Source: Methylohalomonas lacus
GTDB taxonomy: Bacteria > Pseudomonadota > Gammaproteobacteria > Methylohalomonadales > Methylohalomonadaceae
Direction of reading: 5' to 3'
DNA: 54,145 nucleotides
NCBI RefSeq assembly: GCF_024808875.1
Contig: NZ_JANUCT010000018.1
Coordinates: 1 to 54,145 of the forward strand
The translations under genes were made by a program, and so were the position numbers. Under the pieces are notes generated by a model that saw nothing but the letters and a program-made list of their open reading frames with translations, did no database searches and was not told the DNA's origin. This document shows positions 16,735 to 25,893 of this stretch, piece by piece (the stretch's first letter is position 1; each line of letters starts with the position of its first letter).

Positions 16735-17432
16735 TGCCTGAGTCCCTTGTTTGCGAGCTCGCGCCGTGCCCGACGGCCCACCAGCCAACACGCCAGCAGC
16801 GTGAATAATAAACCAGCGCCGTATAGTAGCAGATGCAGATAAGGCGACGGTGACGCAGTCGTCTGAAGCTGCGCGGCGGAGGCACCGATGTAACTGAGCA
16901 GCAGTATGAGCGGCGCCTTGCCGAAAAAAGTTGCCAGCGTGTAGTGGTGCAGGGCGATGTCGGTGATGCCACAGAGATAATTGAGCAGGTGCGACGGTAT
17001 CACCGGGCTCAGGCGTAGCAGGAACACGATCAACCAGCCCTGGGCGGCAATGCTGTGCTCGACGGCCATTACTGTGGGATACGGTTGCATGAGTTCGCGG
17101 CAGCTGCGGCTGAGCAGGTGGCGTGACAATAAAAACGCGGCCAGCGCGCCGACGGTAGCGGCGAGCAGTGTGACAACAAAGGCCTGTTGCAGGCCGAACA
17201 GATAGCCGGCGGCGATGGCCAGTGGCGCCAGCGGCACCAGGATCAGTGTGGCAAGCACATAAAACAGCGCGTAAAACAGCGGCGCCAGCGGCCCCAGCTG
17301 TTGCAGAAGCGTGCTGAATGTATCCAGCCAGTCACCGAGCGGCAGGTAATGCCAACCGACGAGGCCGGCAATGACGATCAGGCTGAACAGAAGCAGCCGG
17401 CGCCGGGCGCCGATCAGGGCGGCCTTGAACAC
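16731..17432 (-). CDS. TVP38/TMEM64 (VTT/DedA-like) membrane protein
   Basis: 233 residues starting with a GTG. There are several transmembrane helices, with the VTT landmark region FYVLATLILVPLAPLAIAAG...TVGALAAFLLSR and a later RLSPVIPSHLLNYLCGITDI (FR/RLxPxxP-like re-entrant loop). DedA/VTT proteins are linked to lipid scrambling or undecaprenyl-phosphate recycling and ion homeostasis. The role here is unassigned. It follows the DUF4404 gene by 12 bases and overlaps the amidoligase start by 4 bases, placing a membrane component in this operon. Confidence 0.88.
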   Translation of the reverse strand: MFKAALIGARRRLLLFSLIVIAGLVGWHYLPLGDWLDTFSTLLQQLGPLAPLFYALFYVLATLILVPLAPLAIAAGYLFGLQQAFVVTLLAATVGALAAFLLSRHLLSRSCRELMQPYPTVMAVEHSIAAQGWLIVFLLRLSPVIPSHLLNYLCGITDIALHHYTLATFFGKAPLILLLSYIGASAAQLQTTASPSPYLHLLLYGAGLLFTLLACWLVGRRARRELANKGLRQ

Positions 17433-17444
17433 GACGGGGACGGC

Positions 17445-17708
17445 TTAGATGCCCATATTGCTCAGGGTGACCATGATGTCGTTGAGGATGGCGGTAGCAC
17501 GCGGATGTTCGGCCTCGAAGTGTGAGACCGATTCCTGCAACTGATCGAACAGCCCTTCGTCATCATCGTCCTGGTCTTCGGCCAGTTTCGATTCAACGCG
17601 TTTGATGACTTCATCCAGCCGCGCGCGGCCGGCGGCATCGTCGCTCGGCAGTTTGGCGGCTTCCTCTTTCAGGCGTTCCAGTTCCTGACGCAGTTTGTCT
17701 TCAGACAT
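17445..17708 (-). CDS. DUF4404 family small protein
   Basis: An 87-residue protein with a charged coiled-coil N-terminus (MSEDKLRQELERLKEEAAKL), a very acidic middle (EDQDDDDEGL) and the conserved FEAEHPRATAILNDIMVTLSNMGI tail of DUF4404. ATG 17708 fits the family start. The upstream in-frame extension is not conserved-looking. It is the first gene of the leftward operon with the VTT protein and amidoligase. Confidence 0.85.
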   Translation of the reverse strand: MSEDKLRQELERLKEEAAKLPSDDAAGRARLDEVIKRVESKLAEDQDDDDEGLFDQLQESVSHFEAEHPRATAILNDIMVTLSNMGI

Positions 17709-17840
17709 AATTCCCATCCAGTCGGTGCTTACGATGATATGTTGCCAGTATACGCGAACTGTCGTCACTTGCGCGTGGGTGACCGTTCGCCCGGCAGATG
17801 CTAAGCTAGCTTATTATCTGTTCCTCATGGTGTGATTCGA

Positions 17841-18953
17841 ATGTCGCAACCTGCCGCGACTGCGGAGTGTGGTCTGACCAGCCTTGTCGGCCACTACCAT
17901 CGGCTGGCCGTGCAGTCGCAGCCACTGGTATTGGCCACCGTTGTTGAGACGCTGGGTTCGACCTATCGCAAGGCCGGTGCGCGCATGCTGATCAGCGCGG
18001 ACGGTCGTTTCCACGGCCTCATCGGCGGCGGCTGTTTCGAGGGCGATCTCTACGAACAGACCCAGGCGGTGTTCGCCGACGGTCAGCCGCGCCTGCTGTT
18101 CTATGACATGCGGGCGCCCGAGGATGCACTCTGGGGTCTGGGCCTGGGCTGCAACGGCGCGGTGCGCATTCTCCTGCAACGGCTTGAAGCCACCGGCAGC
18201 GATCCGACGCTGGCGCTGCTGGAACAGACGCTGGCCAGCGACGACAGTCACGTGATCGCCACGGTCTGCGACGGTGCGGACGCCGGGACAAGTGTCGCCG
18301 ACGGCCAGCCGCCGGCGGCAATGGCGGCACAGACCGCGGCCGCCATCCAGGCGGAGACGCGGGCCGTGGCCCTGCTCGGCCAGTCCACGCTGGTGCATCA
18401 CGATAATAATGTCAGCGTGTTCTACGATTATATCCGCCCGGCACCGCGCCTGTTATTGATAGGTGCCGGTGCCGACGCCGCACCGATCGTCAACCTGGCG
18501 CGGCAACTCGACTGGCGCGTGCTGCTGGTCGACCATCGCCCGGCCTATGCCGAACCGGCGCGCTTTCCCGCTGCCGAAGCCGTCGTGCATGCGCGGCCCG
18601 AAACGCTGTTCGACGGCATTGCCAGCCGGCGTATCGATGCCGTCGTGCTGATGACGCACAACATCGACTACGACACGCGCTTTCTGCAACAGCTCGTCAA
18701 CCTGCCGTGCCGCTATCTCGGCCTGCTCGGCCCGCGCGCGCGCCGCGAACAGCTGTTCCGAACGAGCGGACTTGCCGCGACGGACTTCGGCGATCGGCTG
18801 CACGCGCCTATAGGCCTGGATATCGGTGGTGCGGCGCCGGAATCGATCGCGCTGTCACTGGTCAGCGAAATTCACGCGGTGTTGCATGAACGCGATGCCC
18901 GGCCGCTGCGCGACAAGCAGCAGCCCATTCAGAGCCGGGCGCCGGCGAACTGA
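17841..18953 (+). CDS. xdhC: XdhC/CoxI family molybdenum-hydroxylase maturation factor
   Basis: 370 residues. The N-terminal XdhC_CoxI domain has VVETLGSTYRKAGARMLI and GGCFEGDLYEQ with the conserved Cys, and GLGLGCNGAVRILL. The C-terminal half is a Rossmann domain (RLLLIGAGADAAPIV, LLVDHRPAYA, YLGLLGPRARRE). XdhC proteins bind molybdenum cofactor, promote its sulfuration and deliver it to xanthine-oxidase-family enzymes. It begins a rightward cluster with mocA and both hydroxylase subunits, so it should serve them. ATG 17841 was chosen; a GTG 9 bases earlier is possible. Confidence 0.9.
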   Translation: MSQPAATAECGLTSLVGHYHRLAVQSQPLVLATVVETLGSTYRKAGARMLISADGRFHGLIGGGCFEGDLYEQTQAVFADGQPRLLFYDMRAPEDALWGLGLGCNGAVRILLQRLEATGSDPTLALLEQTLASDDSHVIATVCDGADAGTSVADGQPPAAMAAQTAAAIQAETRAVALLGQSTLVHHDNNVSVFYDYIRPAPRLLLIGAGADAAPIVNLARQLDWRVLLVDHRPAYAEPARFPAAEAVVHARPETLFDGIASRRIDAVVLMTHNIDYDTRFLQQLVNLPCRYLGLLGPRARREQLFRTSGLAATDFGDRLHAPIGLDIGGAAPESIALSLVSEIHAVLHERDARPLRDKQQPIQSRAPAN

Positions 18954-18957
18954 GCTC

Positions 18958-19554
18958 ATGGCTGTAACCGGAGAAGAATACGAACTGCATGGGCTGGTGC
19001 TGGCCGCCGGCGGCTCGCAGCGGCTCGGCCAGCCGAAACAGTTGCTGCAGGTCGACGATGAAACGCTGCTGCACCGGGCGTGCCGGCAGGCCCTGGTGGT
19101 GTGTGACGAGGTGACGGTGGTAGTCGGTGCCGCCGCGGCCGAAATCGGTCAGGCCATCAGCGACCTGCCGCTGGGCCGGCTGATCAACCCGGACTGGCAG
19201 AGTGGCATGGCGTCGTCGATCCGCGCCGGTATCACGGCGCTACCGGTGACCGCCGACGGCGTGCTGATCCTGCCCTGCGATCAGCCGGAGCTGACCGCGA
19301 CCGACCTGCAACGACTGGCAGCCAGCTGGCGTGTTCAGTCGGATCGGATCGTCGCTGCCGCCTACGACGGTATTCAGGGCGTACCGGTGATCTGGCCGCG
19401 CGATCGCTTTGCCGATCTGCTGGGCCTGTCCGGCGATCATGGCGCGCGAGAACTGTTAAAAGCCGACGCGGCGCAGGTGGTCAGTGTCGACATGCCGGCC
19501 GCGGCGCTGGATGTCGATACACCGGCCAGCGCCCGGGCGCAGGGACTGTTGTAA
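18958..19554 (+). CDS. mocA: Molybdenum cofactor cytidylyltransferase (MocA-like)
   Basis: 198 residues with the nucleotidyltransferase signature LVLAAGGSQRLGQPKQLLQV, then NPDWQSGMASSIRAG and LPCDQPELTATDL, which are typical of MocA rather than the GTP-using MobA. The product attaches CMP to Mo-molybdopterin, giving the MCD form used by many bacterial hydroxylases. It starts 4 bases after the xdhC stop and precedes the hydroxylase genes, matching the cofactor form expected for them. A longer in-frame start within xdhC was rejected. Confidence 0.92.
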   Translation: MAVTGEEYELHGLVLAAGGSQRLGQPKQLLQVDDETLLHRACRQALVVCDEVTVVVGAAAAEIGQAISDLPLGRLINPDWQSGMASSIRAGITALPVTADGVLILPCDQPELTATDLQRLAASWRVQSDRIVAAAYDGIQGVPVIWPRDRFADLLGLSGDHGARELLKADAAQVVSVDMPAAALDVDTPASARAQGLL

Positions 19555-19604
19555 TACCTGCTGATTATTAATGAATCGTTGAGCTGCAACCAAGGGAAAA
19601 GACC

Positions 19605-20060
19605 ATGGCTAAACTGACTGTGAATGGTAAGGAACACGATATCGACGCCAGCGACGAGACGCCGTTGCTGTGGGCGTTGCGTGACATCGTCGGGCTGACC
19701 GGCACCAAATTCGGCTGCGGCCAGGGACTGTGCGGTGCCTGCACCGTACACGTCGATGGCGAAGTGACGCGTTCCTGCATCACGCCGCTGAAGCAGGCGG
19801 CTGGTAAATCGGTGACCACCATCGAGGGGCTGTCCGAGGACGGTGTAAGTCATCCGTTGCAAAAGGCCTGGGTGGCCGAGGACGTGCCGCAGTGCGGCTA
19901 TTGCCAGTCCGGCCAGATCATGGCCGCCGCCGCGTTCCTCAGGGACAACCCCGAACCCAGCGACCAGGACATCTGGGATGGCATGGCGAATCTCTGTCGC
20001 TGCGGCACCTACCTGCGCATTCACCGCGCCATCAAGCGCGCCGCGCGCAAGGAGGTCTAG
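19605..20060 (+). CDS. 2Fe-2S subunit of a xanthine-oxidase-family aldehyde/isoquinoline oxidoreductase
   Basis: 151 residues with both iron-sulfur clusters of the family: the plant-ferredoxin type ([15 protein letters not shown] plus a distant Cys) and the alpha-helical type ([10 protein letters not shown]...[10 protein letters not shown]). Layout and length match IorA-type small subunits that pair with a single large Mo subunit and no flavin protein. It has no signal peptide and would be carried across the membrane with its Tat-tagged partner. Three bases separate it from the next gene. Confidence 0.93.
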   Translation: MAKLTVNGKEHDIDASDETPLLWALRDIVGLTGTKFGCGQGLCGACTVHVDGEVTRSCITPLKQAAGKSVTTIEGLSEDGVSHPLQKAWVAEDVPQCGYCQSGQIMAAAAFLRDNPEPSDQDIWDGMANLCRCGTYLRIHRAIKRAARKEV

Positions 20061-20063
20061 GCC

Positions 20064-22241
20064 ATGACAACGATCACGAACATTTCCCTGAGTCGGCGCC
20101 GGTTTCTCGGCGGCAGCGCTGCCAGTGCCGGTGTCTTTATGCTCGGCCTGCATCTGCCGCTGGGCCGCGCCGCCCTGGCTGACGATGTTGACGGCGACAT
20201 GAATGCCTATATCGGCATTGCCGATGACGGTACCGTCACGATCCGCAATCCCTACATCGAGATGGGACAGGGGACGTATACCTCGATCCCGATGCTGATC
20301 GCCGAGGAACTCGATATCGGCATGGACATTATTCGGGTTGAACAGGCACCCCCGGGCGAGGCCTATCGACTGTTGTACGATGGCAGCCGGCGCTTTACCG
20401 GCGGGTCGTTTAGCGTGCGCTCGGCATTCAAGCCGTTGCGCACCGCCGGCGCCACCGCGCGCAAGATGCTCATGAAGGCCGCGGCCGATGAGTGGGGCGT
20501 GCCACTGGCCGAGTGCAGCACCGACAATGGCCGGGTCGTTCATGAACAATCCGGCCGTTCGCTGGGCTACGGCGAACTGGCACCGCTGGCCGCACAGCTG
20601 GAAACACCTGCTGATGTCGAGCTGAAATCCAGCGCTGACTACCGTCTGCTCGGCACACCGGTGGCGCGCACCGACAGCGCGATCAAGTCAAACGGCCAGG
20701 CGCAGTTCGGCATCGACGTGCGGGTCGACGGCATGGTCTACGCGGCGGTCAAGCAGTCGCCGGTATTCGGCGGCAAGGTGAAAAGCGTCGATGCCGCAGC
20801 GGTGCGCGATAAACCGGGCGTGATCGCGGTCGATGAGATACCGAATGGTGTCGCCGTGATCGCGCAGACTTACTGGCAGGCGCAGCAGGCGCTGGCTGAA
20901 TTGCCGGTTGAATTCGATACCAGCGAAACGGACAGCGCCGGTTTTTCCAGCGACGCCTACCGCGACGAACTCGATCAGCATCTCGACGACAGCGGCGTTG
21001 CCGCCGAGGACAGCGGCGATGCACCGGCAGCCCTGGCCGCCGCGGCGCGGACGATCAGTGCCGACTATCATGCGCCATTTCTTGCCCATGCCACACTCGA
21101 ACCGATGAACTGCACCGCGCTGGTGGAAGAGGGTCATTGCACGGTATGGGCACCGAACCAGGGCGTTGACAGTGTCGTCATGGCCGCAACCGAGGTGACC
21201 GGTCTCGACGCCGATCGGATTACGGTACATACACCGTATCTCGGCGGCGGTTTCGGCCGGCGCTTCATCATGGACTACACGGTTCAGGCAGTGACGCTGG
21301 CAAACAGGCGCAAGGGGACGCCGATCCAGGTCATCTGGACGCGCGAGGAAGACACCCAGCACGACTTTTACCGACCGCTGATCGCGGCGCGTTATCGCGC
21401 CGGCTTTGACGATGACAACCAGCCGGTCTCGCTGCACACCACCACCGCCGGCGACGGCCCCATACGGCGGCACATGTCCAGTCCGGACGAGGAAATGAAA
21501 GTCGATCCATCCGTGATGGAAGGTGTCATGCACCAGCCCTACGCCATCGCCAACAAGCGTGCCGACTATGTCTACCGGCCGGTGGCCGCGCCGATCGGTT
21601 TCTGGCGCTCGGTCGGTCATTCGATGAATGCGTTTTTCACCGAATCATTTATCGATGAAATGGCGCATGCCGCCGAGCAGGACCCGATCGAGTTTCGTCG
21701 CTCGATGTTGAACGAAGAGCCGCGCTTCAGGAAGGTGCTCGATACCGCCGTGCAGATGGCGGGCTGGAAAGGGCAGGCCTGGGATGCCGATGACGGTCGC
21801 AAGCATGCCATGGGCGTGGCTTTGCACCAGTCGTTCAACAGCATCGTCGCCGAGGTCGCCGAAGTGTCGATCAGCGACATCGACGAGATCCAGGTGCACA
21901 AGGTCTGGTGCGCGGTCGACTGCGGCTTTGCCGTCAATCCGCGCATAGTCACCATGCAGATGGAAAGCGGCATTGCATTCGGCCTGTCGGCGGCCCTGCT
22001 TGAGCAGATCACGGTTAGCGACGGCAAGGTCGAGCAGGCCAATTTCGACAGCTATCCGTTCCTGCCGCCGCAGCGCATGCCTGAAGTCGAGGTCGAGATC
22101 GTCAACAGCGGTGCTGATCTTGGCGGTATCGGTGAACCCGGCACGCCGCCGATTGCGCCAGCGGTGGCGAATGGCTTGTTTGCCCTCACCGGCAAGCGCC
22201 TGCGTGATCTGCCGCTCCGGGCCGACGAGGTAACTGCTTGA
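20064..22241 (+). CDS. Molybdopterin-binding subunit, Tat-exported (IorB/aldehyde dehydrogenase-like)
   Basis: 725 residues. The N-terminus bears a twin-arginine signal (SLSRRRFLGGSAASAGVFML), so the folded complex is predicted to be periplasmic. Family landmarks include NPYIEMGQGTYTSIPM, LGGGFGRRF and the C-terminal GGIGEPGTPPIAPAVANGLF with the catalytic Glu next to the molybdenum. The substrate could be an aldehyde or an N-heterocycle, and sequence alone does not decide. Electrons probably go to a cytochrome c, but none is encoded next to it. It ends the xdhC-mocA-small-large cluster. Confidence 0.92.
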   Translation: MTTITNISLSRRRFLGGSAASAGVFMLGLHLPLGRAALADDVDGDMNAYIGIADDGTVTIRNPYIEMGQGTYTSIPMLIAEELDIGMDIIRVEQAPPGEAYRLLYDGSRRFTGGSFSVRSAFKPLRTAGATARKMLMKAAADEWGVPLAECSTDNGRVVHEQSGRSLGYGELAPLAAQLETPADVELKSSADYRLLGTPVARTDSAIKSNGQAQFGIDVRVDGMVYAAVKQSPVFGGKVKSVDAAAVRDKPGVIAVDEIPNGVAVIAQTYWQAQQALAELPVEFDTSETDSAGFSSDAYRDELDQHLDDSGVAAEDSGDAPAALAAAARTISADYHAPFLAHATLEPMNCTALVEEGHCTVWAPNQGVDSVVMAATEVTGLDADRITVHTPYLGGGFGRRFIMDYTVQAVTLANRRKGTPIQVIWTREEDTQHDFYRPLIAARYRAGFDDDNQPVSLHTTTAGDGPIRRHMSSPDEEMKVDPSVMEGVMHQPYAIANKRADYVYRPVAAPIGFWRSVGHSMNAFFTESFIDEMAHAAEQDPIEFRRSMLNEEPRFRKVLDTAVQMAGWKGQAWDADDGRKHAMGVALHQSFNSIVAEVAEVSISDIDEIQVHKVWCAVDCGFAVNPRIVTMQMESGIAFGLSAALLEQITVSDGKVEQANFDSYPFLPPQRMPEVEVEIVNSGADLGGIGEPGTPPIAPAVANGLFALTGKRLRDLPLRADEVTA

Positions 22242-22388
22242 AATAAAAGATCATAAAGCCCGATGGTGACAGATGTCACCTTCAGGAGTATTTCCCTGTC
22301 TTTGCATCTGTGGAACCGCCACATACGTAGGCGCTCCAACAGATTGCAGTCAATAGCCACGCAAGCATAACCAAAGGATAAATTTCTC

Positions 22389-22955
22389 ATGTTGTTTCGT
22401 AATATTGTAATCGCCCTGGGTGCCCTGTTCAGTCCGCTGGCCATGGCCACGGATGTCGAGACCGTTGCCGTGCTCGACACGGAACTGATCATCGATAACA
22501 AGCCCACTCCCCATTCGCCGGACCGCCCCGGCGAAATCGAACGCGGCCGTTACATGACCGAACACATCCGCAAGGCGCTGGATGCGTCCGATGCCTATGA
22601 ACTGGTCAGCCTGGATGCGGCCAGGGAAATTGTCGAGGACAAGGCGAGCTCTGTTAAATACATCCACCAGTGCCAGCCTTGTGTTCGCAAGATCGGCCAG
22701 GCGCTGGAGGTTGACTACGTTGCTACCGTCTGGGTGCAGGTGGTCAGCAACCTGATCATCAATTTCAATTTCGTATTGCGCGATGGTGAAACCGGTGAGG
22801 TTGTAAAAACAAGTTTTATCGATATCCGCGGCAACAACAACCGCAGCTGGCGCACCGGCACCAATTACCTGCTGAAGAAGCACTTCAACGAGTATTTCGA
22901 CACGGTACCGGAGCAGGCACTGGAAGACGCGATGACGGTCTGGCCGGAGTCGTAA
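22389..22955 (+). CDS. DUF3280/DUF2380-type exported protein
   Basis: 188 residues with a signal peptide (MLFRNIVIALGALFSPLAMA) and the family pattern TVAVLDTELI, then GRYMTEHIRKALDASDAYELV and VDYVATVWVQVVSNLIINFNFVLRD, ending with an IDIRGNNNRSWRTG block. CQPC in the middle may be a redox or structural cysteine pair. No function is known. It is separated by 147 bases from the molybdenum-hydroxylase large subunit and followed 7 bases later by the DUF3047 gene. Confidence 0.8.
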   Translation: MLFRNIVIALGALFSPLAMATDVETVAVLDTELIIDNKPTPHSPDRPGEIERGRYMTEHIRKALDASDAYELVSLDAAREIVEDKASSVKYIHQCQPCVRKIGQALEVDYVATVWVQVVSNLIINFNFVLRDGETGEVVKTSFIDIRGNNNRSWRTGTNYLLKKHFNEYFDTVPEQALEDAMTVWPES

Positions 22956-22962
22956 TCGCATC

Positions 22963-23604
22963 ATGAAAACACTGGCTGCCATCGTCCTGCTGATACCGTC
23001 GCTTGTTGCAGCCGAGACGGTCAGTGTCGGTGATTTTGCAGAGCATGGCCTTGCAGGCTGGCAAAGCCAGTCGTTCGCGGGAGAAACCGACTACCAGCTG
23101 GTGGAAGCCGGCGGCCGGCGCGTGCTCAAGGCGGATAGCCGCGGTACGGCCTCCGGTCTGTATCACGAGAAAAGCATCGATCTCGGTGCCACGCCATGGC
23201 TGCACTGGCGCTGGAAAGTGCAGGACACGCTCGAGGATGTGGATGAAACCACCCGGGACGGCGACGACTACCCGGCACGCGTATACGTCGTTTTTTCCGG
23301 CGGTCTGGCATTCTGGCGCACACATACGGTTATCTATGTATGGGCCAGTAACCAGCCACAGGGCAGCCACTGGGCCAATGCGTTTACCGATAATGCCCGG
23401 GTGATTGCCGTGCAGAGTGGGGATGCCAATGCCGGTGAGTGGCAGCGCGAGACACGCAACGTGCGCGCGGATTACGAGATGTTGTTCGGCGAGGATATCA
23501 GCGAGGCTGATGCGGTCGCCATCATGACCGATACCGACAATAGTGATCAGTCAGCTGTAGCCTGGTACGACGATCTCTATTTCAGTGGTCGTTCAGAACC
23601 CTAG
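22963..23604 (+). CDS. DUF3047 exported protein
   Basis: 213 residues with a signal peptide (MKTLAAIVLLIPSLVAAE) and a beta-sandwich-like mature part showing the DUF3047 landmarks LHWRWKV, DDYPARVYVVFSG, and a C-terminal AVAIMTDTDNSDQSAVAWYDDLYF. The fold resembles carbohydrate-binding-type sandwiches, but no ligand is known. It probably shares a transcript with the DUF3280 gene just upstream, and converges with rlmKL about 60 bases later. Confidence 0.82.
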   Translation: MKTLAAIVLLIPSLVAAETVSVGDFAEHGLAGWQSQSFAGETDYQLVEAGGRRVLKADSRGTASGLYHEKSIDLGATPWLHWRWKVQDTLEDVDETTRDGDDYPARVYVVFSGGLAFWRTHTVIYVWASNQPQGSHWANAFTDNARVIAVQSGDANAGEWQRETRNVRADYEMLFGEDISEADAVAIMTDTDNSDQSAVAWYDDLYFSGRSEP

Positions 23605-23665
23605 TTTCAGTCTGTTCCCGTTTTTCTCTCTGGAAACGCTGCCGCAACGATCCGCGGACATCGTG

Positions 23666-25780
23666 TTACGCTGAATGGCTGATGCGGAAGCACTTGTGAA
23701 TGCGCGGGTTGCGGGCAAAATCCTCGGGTATGGTTTGCTGGCTGATGTCCTCGATGTGGTATTGCGCCAGGCCCGCCTGATCGATCCGGAACTGGCGCAG
23801 GTTGGTGGAGAACAACAGCTCACCCTGTGCGGCCAGCAGGTTCATGCAGCCATGGATTAGATGGACATGGTCACGTTGGACATCGAGACTGCCCTGCATG
23901 CGTTTCGAGCGTGAGAAGGTTGGCGGATCCAGAAAGATAAGGTCAAACTGCCGTTGCCTGTTGTCACGCAGCCACTGCAGCACGTCGGCCTGGACGTATT
24001 CGTGCCGGCGATCCGCGAGTTCGTTGAGCAGCAGGTTGCGTTGCGCCCAGTCCAGATAGGTCTTCGACATATCCACCGTCACCGATGACGGCGCGCCACC
24101 GCGCACCGCGCAGACCGTGGCGGTGCCGGTATAGGCAAACAGGTTCAGAAAGCGGCGACCTTGCGCCCGTTGCTGGATGTAGCGACGCACCGGCCGGTGA
24201 TCGAGGAACAGGCCGGTATCCAGATAGTCGCTGAAATTCACTAGGAAGCGGTTGCCGGTTTCGCTGACGATGTGCTGGTGGCCGCCGGCGGCAAGCTTTT
24301 CATACTGTGTGCCGCCGCGTTGCCGGCGCCGCTGCTTGAAATAGACAGCGTCGCTGCCGACCTCCAGTAATTCCATGATCACTGCAAGTGCGGCGTTCAA
24401 ACGTGCCTGGGCCTTGCGTTCATCGACGCTGGCGGGTGCCTCGAATTCCTGCAGGTGCACGTGGCGTCGGTCGCCGTCGTAGATGTCGATCGCCAGGTTG
24501 TATTCCGGCAGGTCGGCGTCATAGACCCGGTAGCAATCGATGCCCTCGTGCCGGGCCCAGCGTCCAAGGCGCTTGATGTTTTTGCGCAGGCGGTTACTGA
24601 AATCGGCCGCTACCGTTGTCACTGCTACCGATTGTTCGGCGATCTCACAATGCAGCAGCTTGCATTTGAGCGCACCGTTATAAAGCGTGTGCGACTTGTG
24701 GGCGCGCATGCCGAGAAACGGTGCCAGTTGTGGTTCGCCGGTCAGAATGGCGGCCGACCAGCCGGCATAGCAGCGTTTCAGCATCAGACCGAGACTGCGG
24801 TATAGCACCGGCAATGCGGCGATGTCGCCAAGCCGTTCGCCGTAGGGCGGATTGGTGACCAGCAGCCCGTCGCTGGCCGCCGCCGGTTGATTCTCCTCGA
24901 GCGCGCAGCGGGCGAATTCGATATGTTGATCGAGTCCGGCGCGACCGGCATTGGCGCGGGCAATCCGGATCATGTCGGCACTGATGTCGTGGCCCTGCAT
25001 CGGCATCAAACGCCGTAGGCCGGCGTCGCGGCGCTGCCGGGCCTCATCGATCAGCGACTGCCAGATCGCCGCGTCATACTGGCGCCAGCCATGCAGACCG
25101 TAGCGTTCACACAGCAGGCCGGGTGCAATGTCGGCCGCCATAAGGGCACCCTCGATCAACAAGGTACCGGAACCGCACATCGGGTCGTGCAGGCTGCCGC
25201 CGCGTTCGGCAACGGTCGGCCAGCCGGCGCGCAGTAGTATGGCGGCGGCCAGGTTTTCCTTTAGCGGCGCCTGGCCCTGTTCGCTGCGATAACCGCGCCG
25301 GTGCAGACTGTGACCGGACAGATCGATGCTGACGCTGGCGTTATCGGCATGCAGGTAGATGTTGATGCGCACGTCCGGGTTATCGGTATCGACCGTTGGC
25401 CTTGTACCCCGACCCTGACGCAATTGGTCGACAATCGCATCCTTGACCTTCTGGGCACCGAACTGCGTGTTCGTGATGGCATTGTTCTGGCCGAGAAAGT
25501 CGACGGCGATGGTGGCGTTGTCGCCGATATGAGCCTGCCAGTCGAGCGACTGGATACTGCTATAAAGGCTGTCGGCGTCAATGGCGGCAACATCGCCGAG
25601 CTGCAGTAGCACGCGACTGGCCAGGCGTGACCACAGGCAAACCCGGTAGGCCACTGCCATATCTGCATTGAAGCCGACACCGGCACGTGCCGAGTGAACA
25701 TCGGTGGCGCCGAGTTCAGTCAGCTCGTTGGCCAGTAGATCCTCGATGCCTAGTGCGGCGGTGGCGAAAAATTTGGGCAT
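23666..25780 (-). CDS. rlmL: Bifunctional 23S rRNA methyltransferase RlmKL
   Basis: 704 residues. It contains a THUMP domain near the N-terminus (TELGATDVHSARAGVGF onward), the RlmL methyltransferase with GGSLHDPMCGSGTLLIE and TNPPYGERLG (m2G2445), and the C-terminal RlmK methyltransferase with FLNLFAYTGTATV and LDPPTFSRSKRM (m7G2069). ATG 25780 (MPKFFATAALGIEDLLANEL) matches the usual start. A 121-residue upstream extension is not family-like. It is divergent from yqeC, with about 113 bases between the starts. Confidence 0.94.
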   Translation of the reverse strand: MPKFFATAALGIEDLLANELTELGATDVHSARAGVGFNADMAVAYRVCLWSRLASRVLLQLGDVAAIDADSLYSSIQSLDWQAHIGDNATIAVDFLGQNNAITNTQFGAQKVKDAIVDQLRQGRGTRPTVDTDNPDVRINIYLHADNASVSIDLSGHSLHRRGYRSEQGQAPLKENLAAAILLRAGWPTVAERGGSLHDPMCGSGTLLIEGALMAADIAPGLLCERYGLHGWRQYDAAIWQSLIDEARQRRDAGLRRLMPMQGHDISADMIRIARANAGRAGLDQHIEFARCALEENQPAAASDGLLVTNPPYGERLGDIAALPVLYRSLGLMLKRCYAGWSAAILTGEPQLAPFLGMRAHKSHTLYNGALKCKLLHCEIAEQSVAVTTVAADFSNRLRKNIKRLGRWARHEGIDCYRVYDADLPEYNLAIDIYDGDRRHVHLQEFEAPASVDERKAQARLNAALAVIMELLEVGSDAVYFKQRRRQRGGTQYEKLAAGGHQHIVSETGNRFLVNFSDYLDTGLFLDHRPVRRYIQQRAQGRRFLNLFAYTGTATVCAVRGGAPSSVTVDMSKTYLDWAQRNLLLNELADRRHEYVQADVLQWLRDNRQRQFDLIFLDPPTFSRSKRMQGSLDVQRDHVHLIHGCMNLLAAQGELLFSTNLRQFRIDQAGLAQYHIEDISQQTIPEDFARNPRIHKCFRISHSA

Positions 25781-25893
25781 GTAAATCGGGCTGTAGGTGC
25801 GGTTGAGTCTGTTGACGGACGATGATGTTATCATGAAGTTACCCGCCGTATGTAAGCGGACGGCGATAACAGTCATCTTTTGAAGATAGTCGA

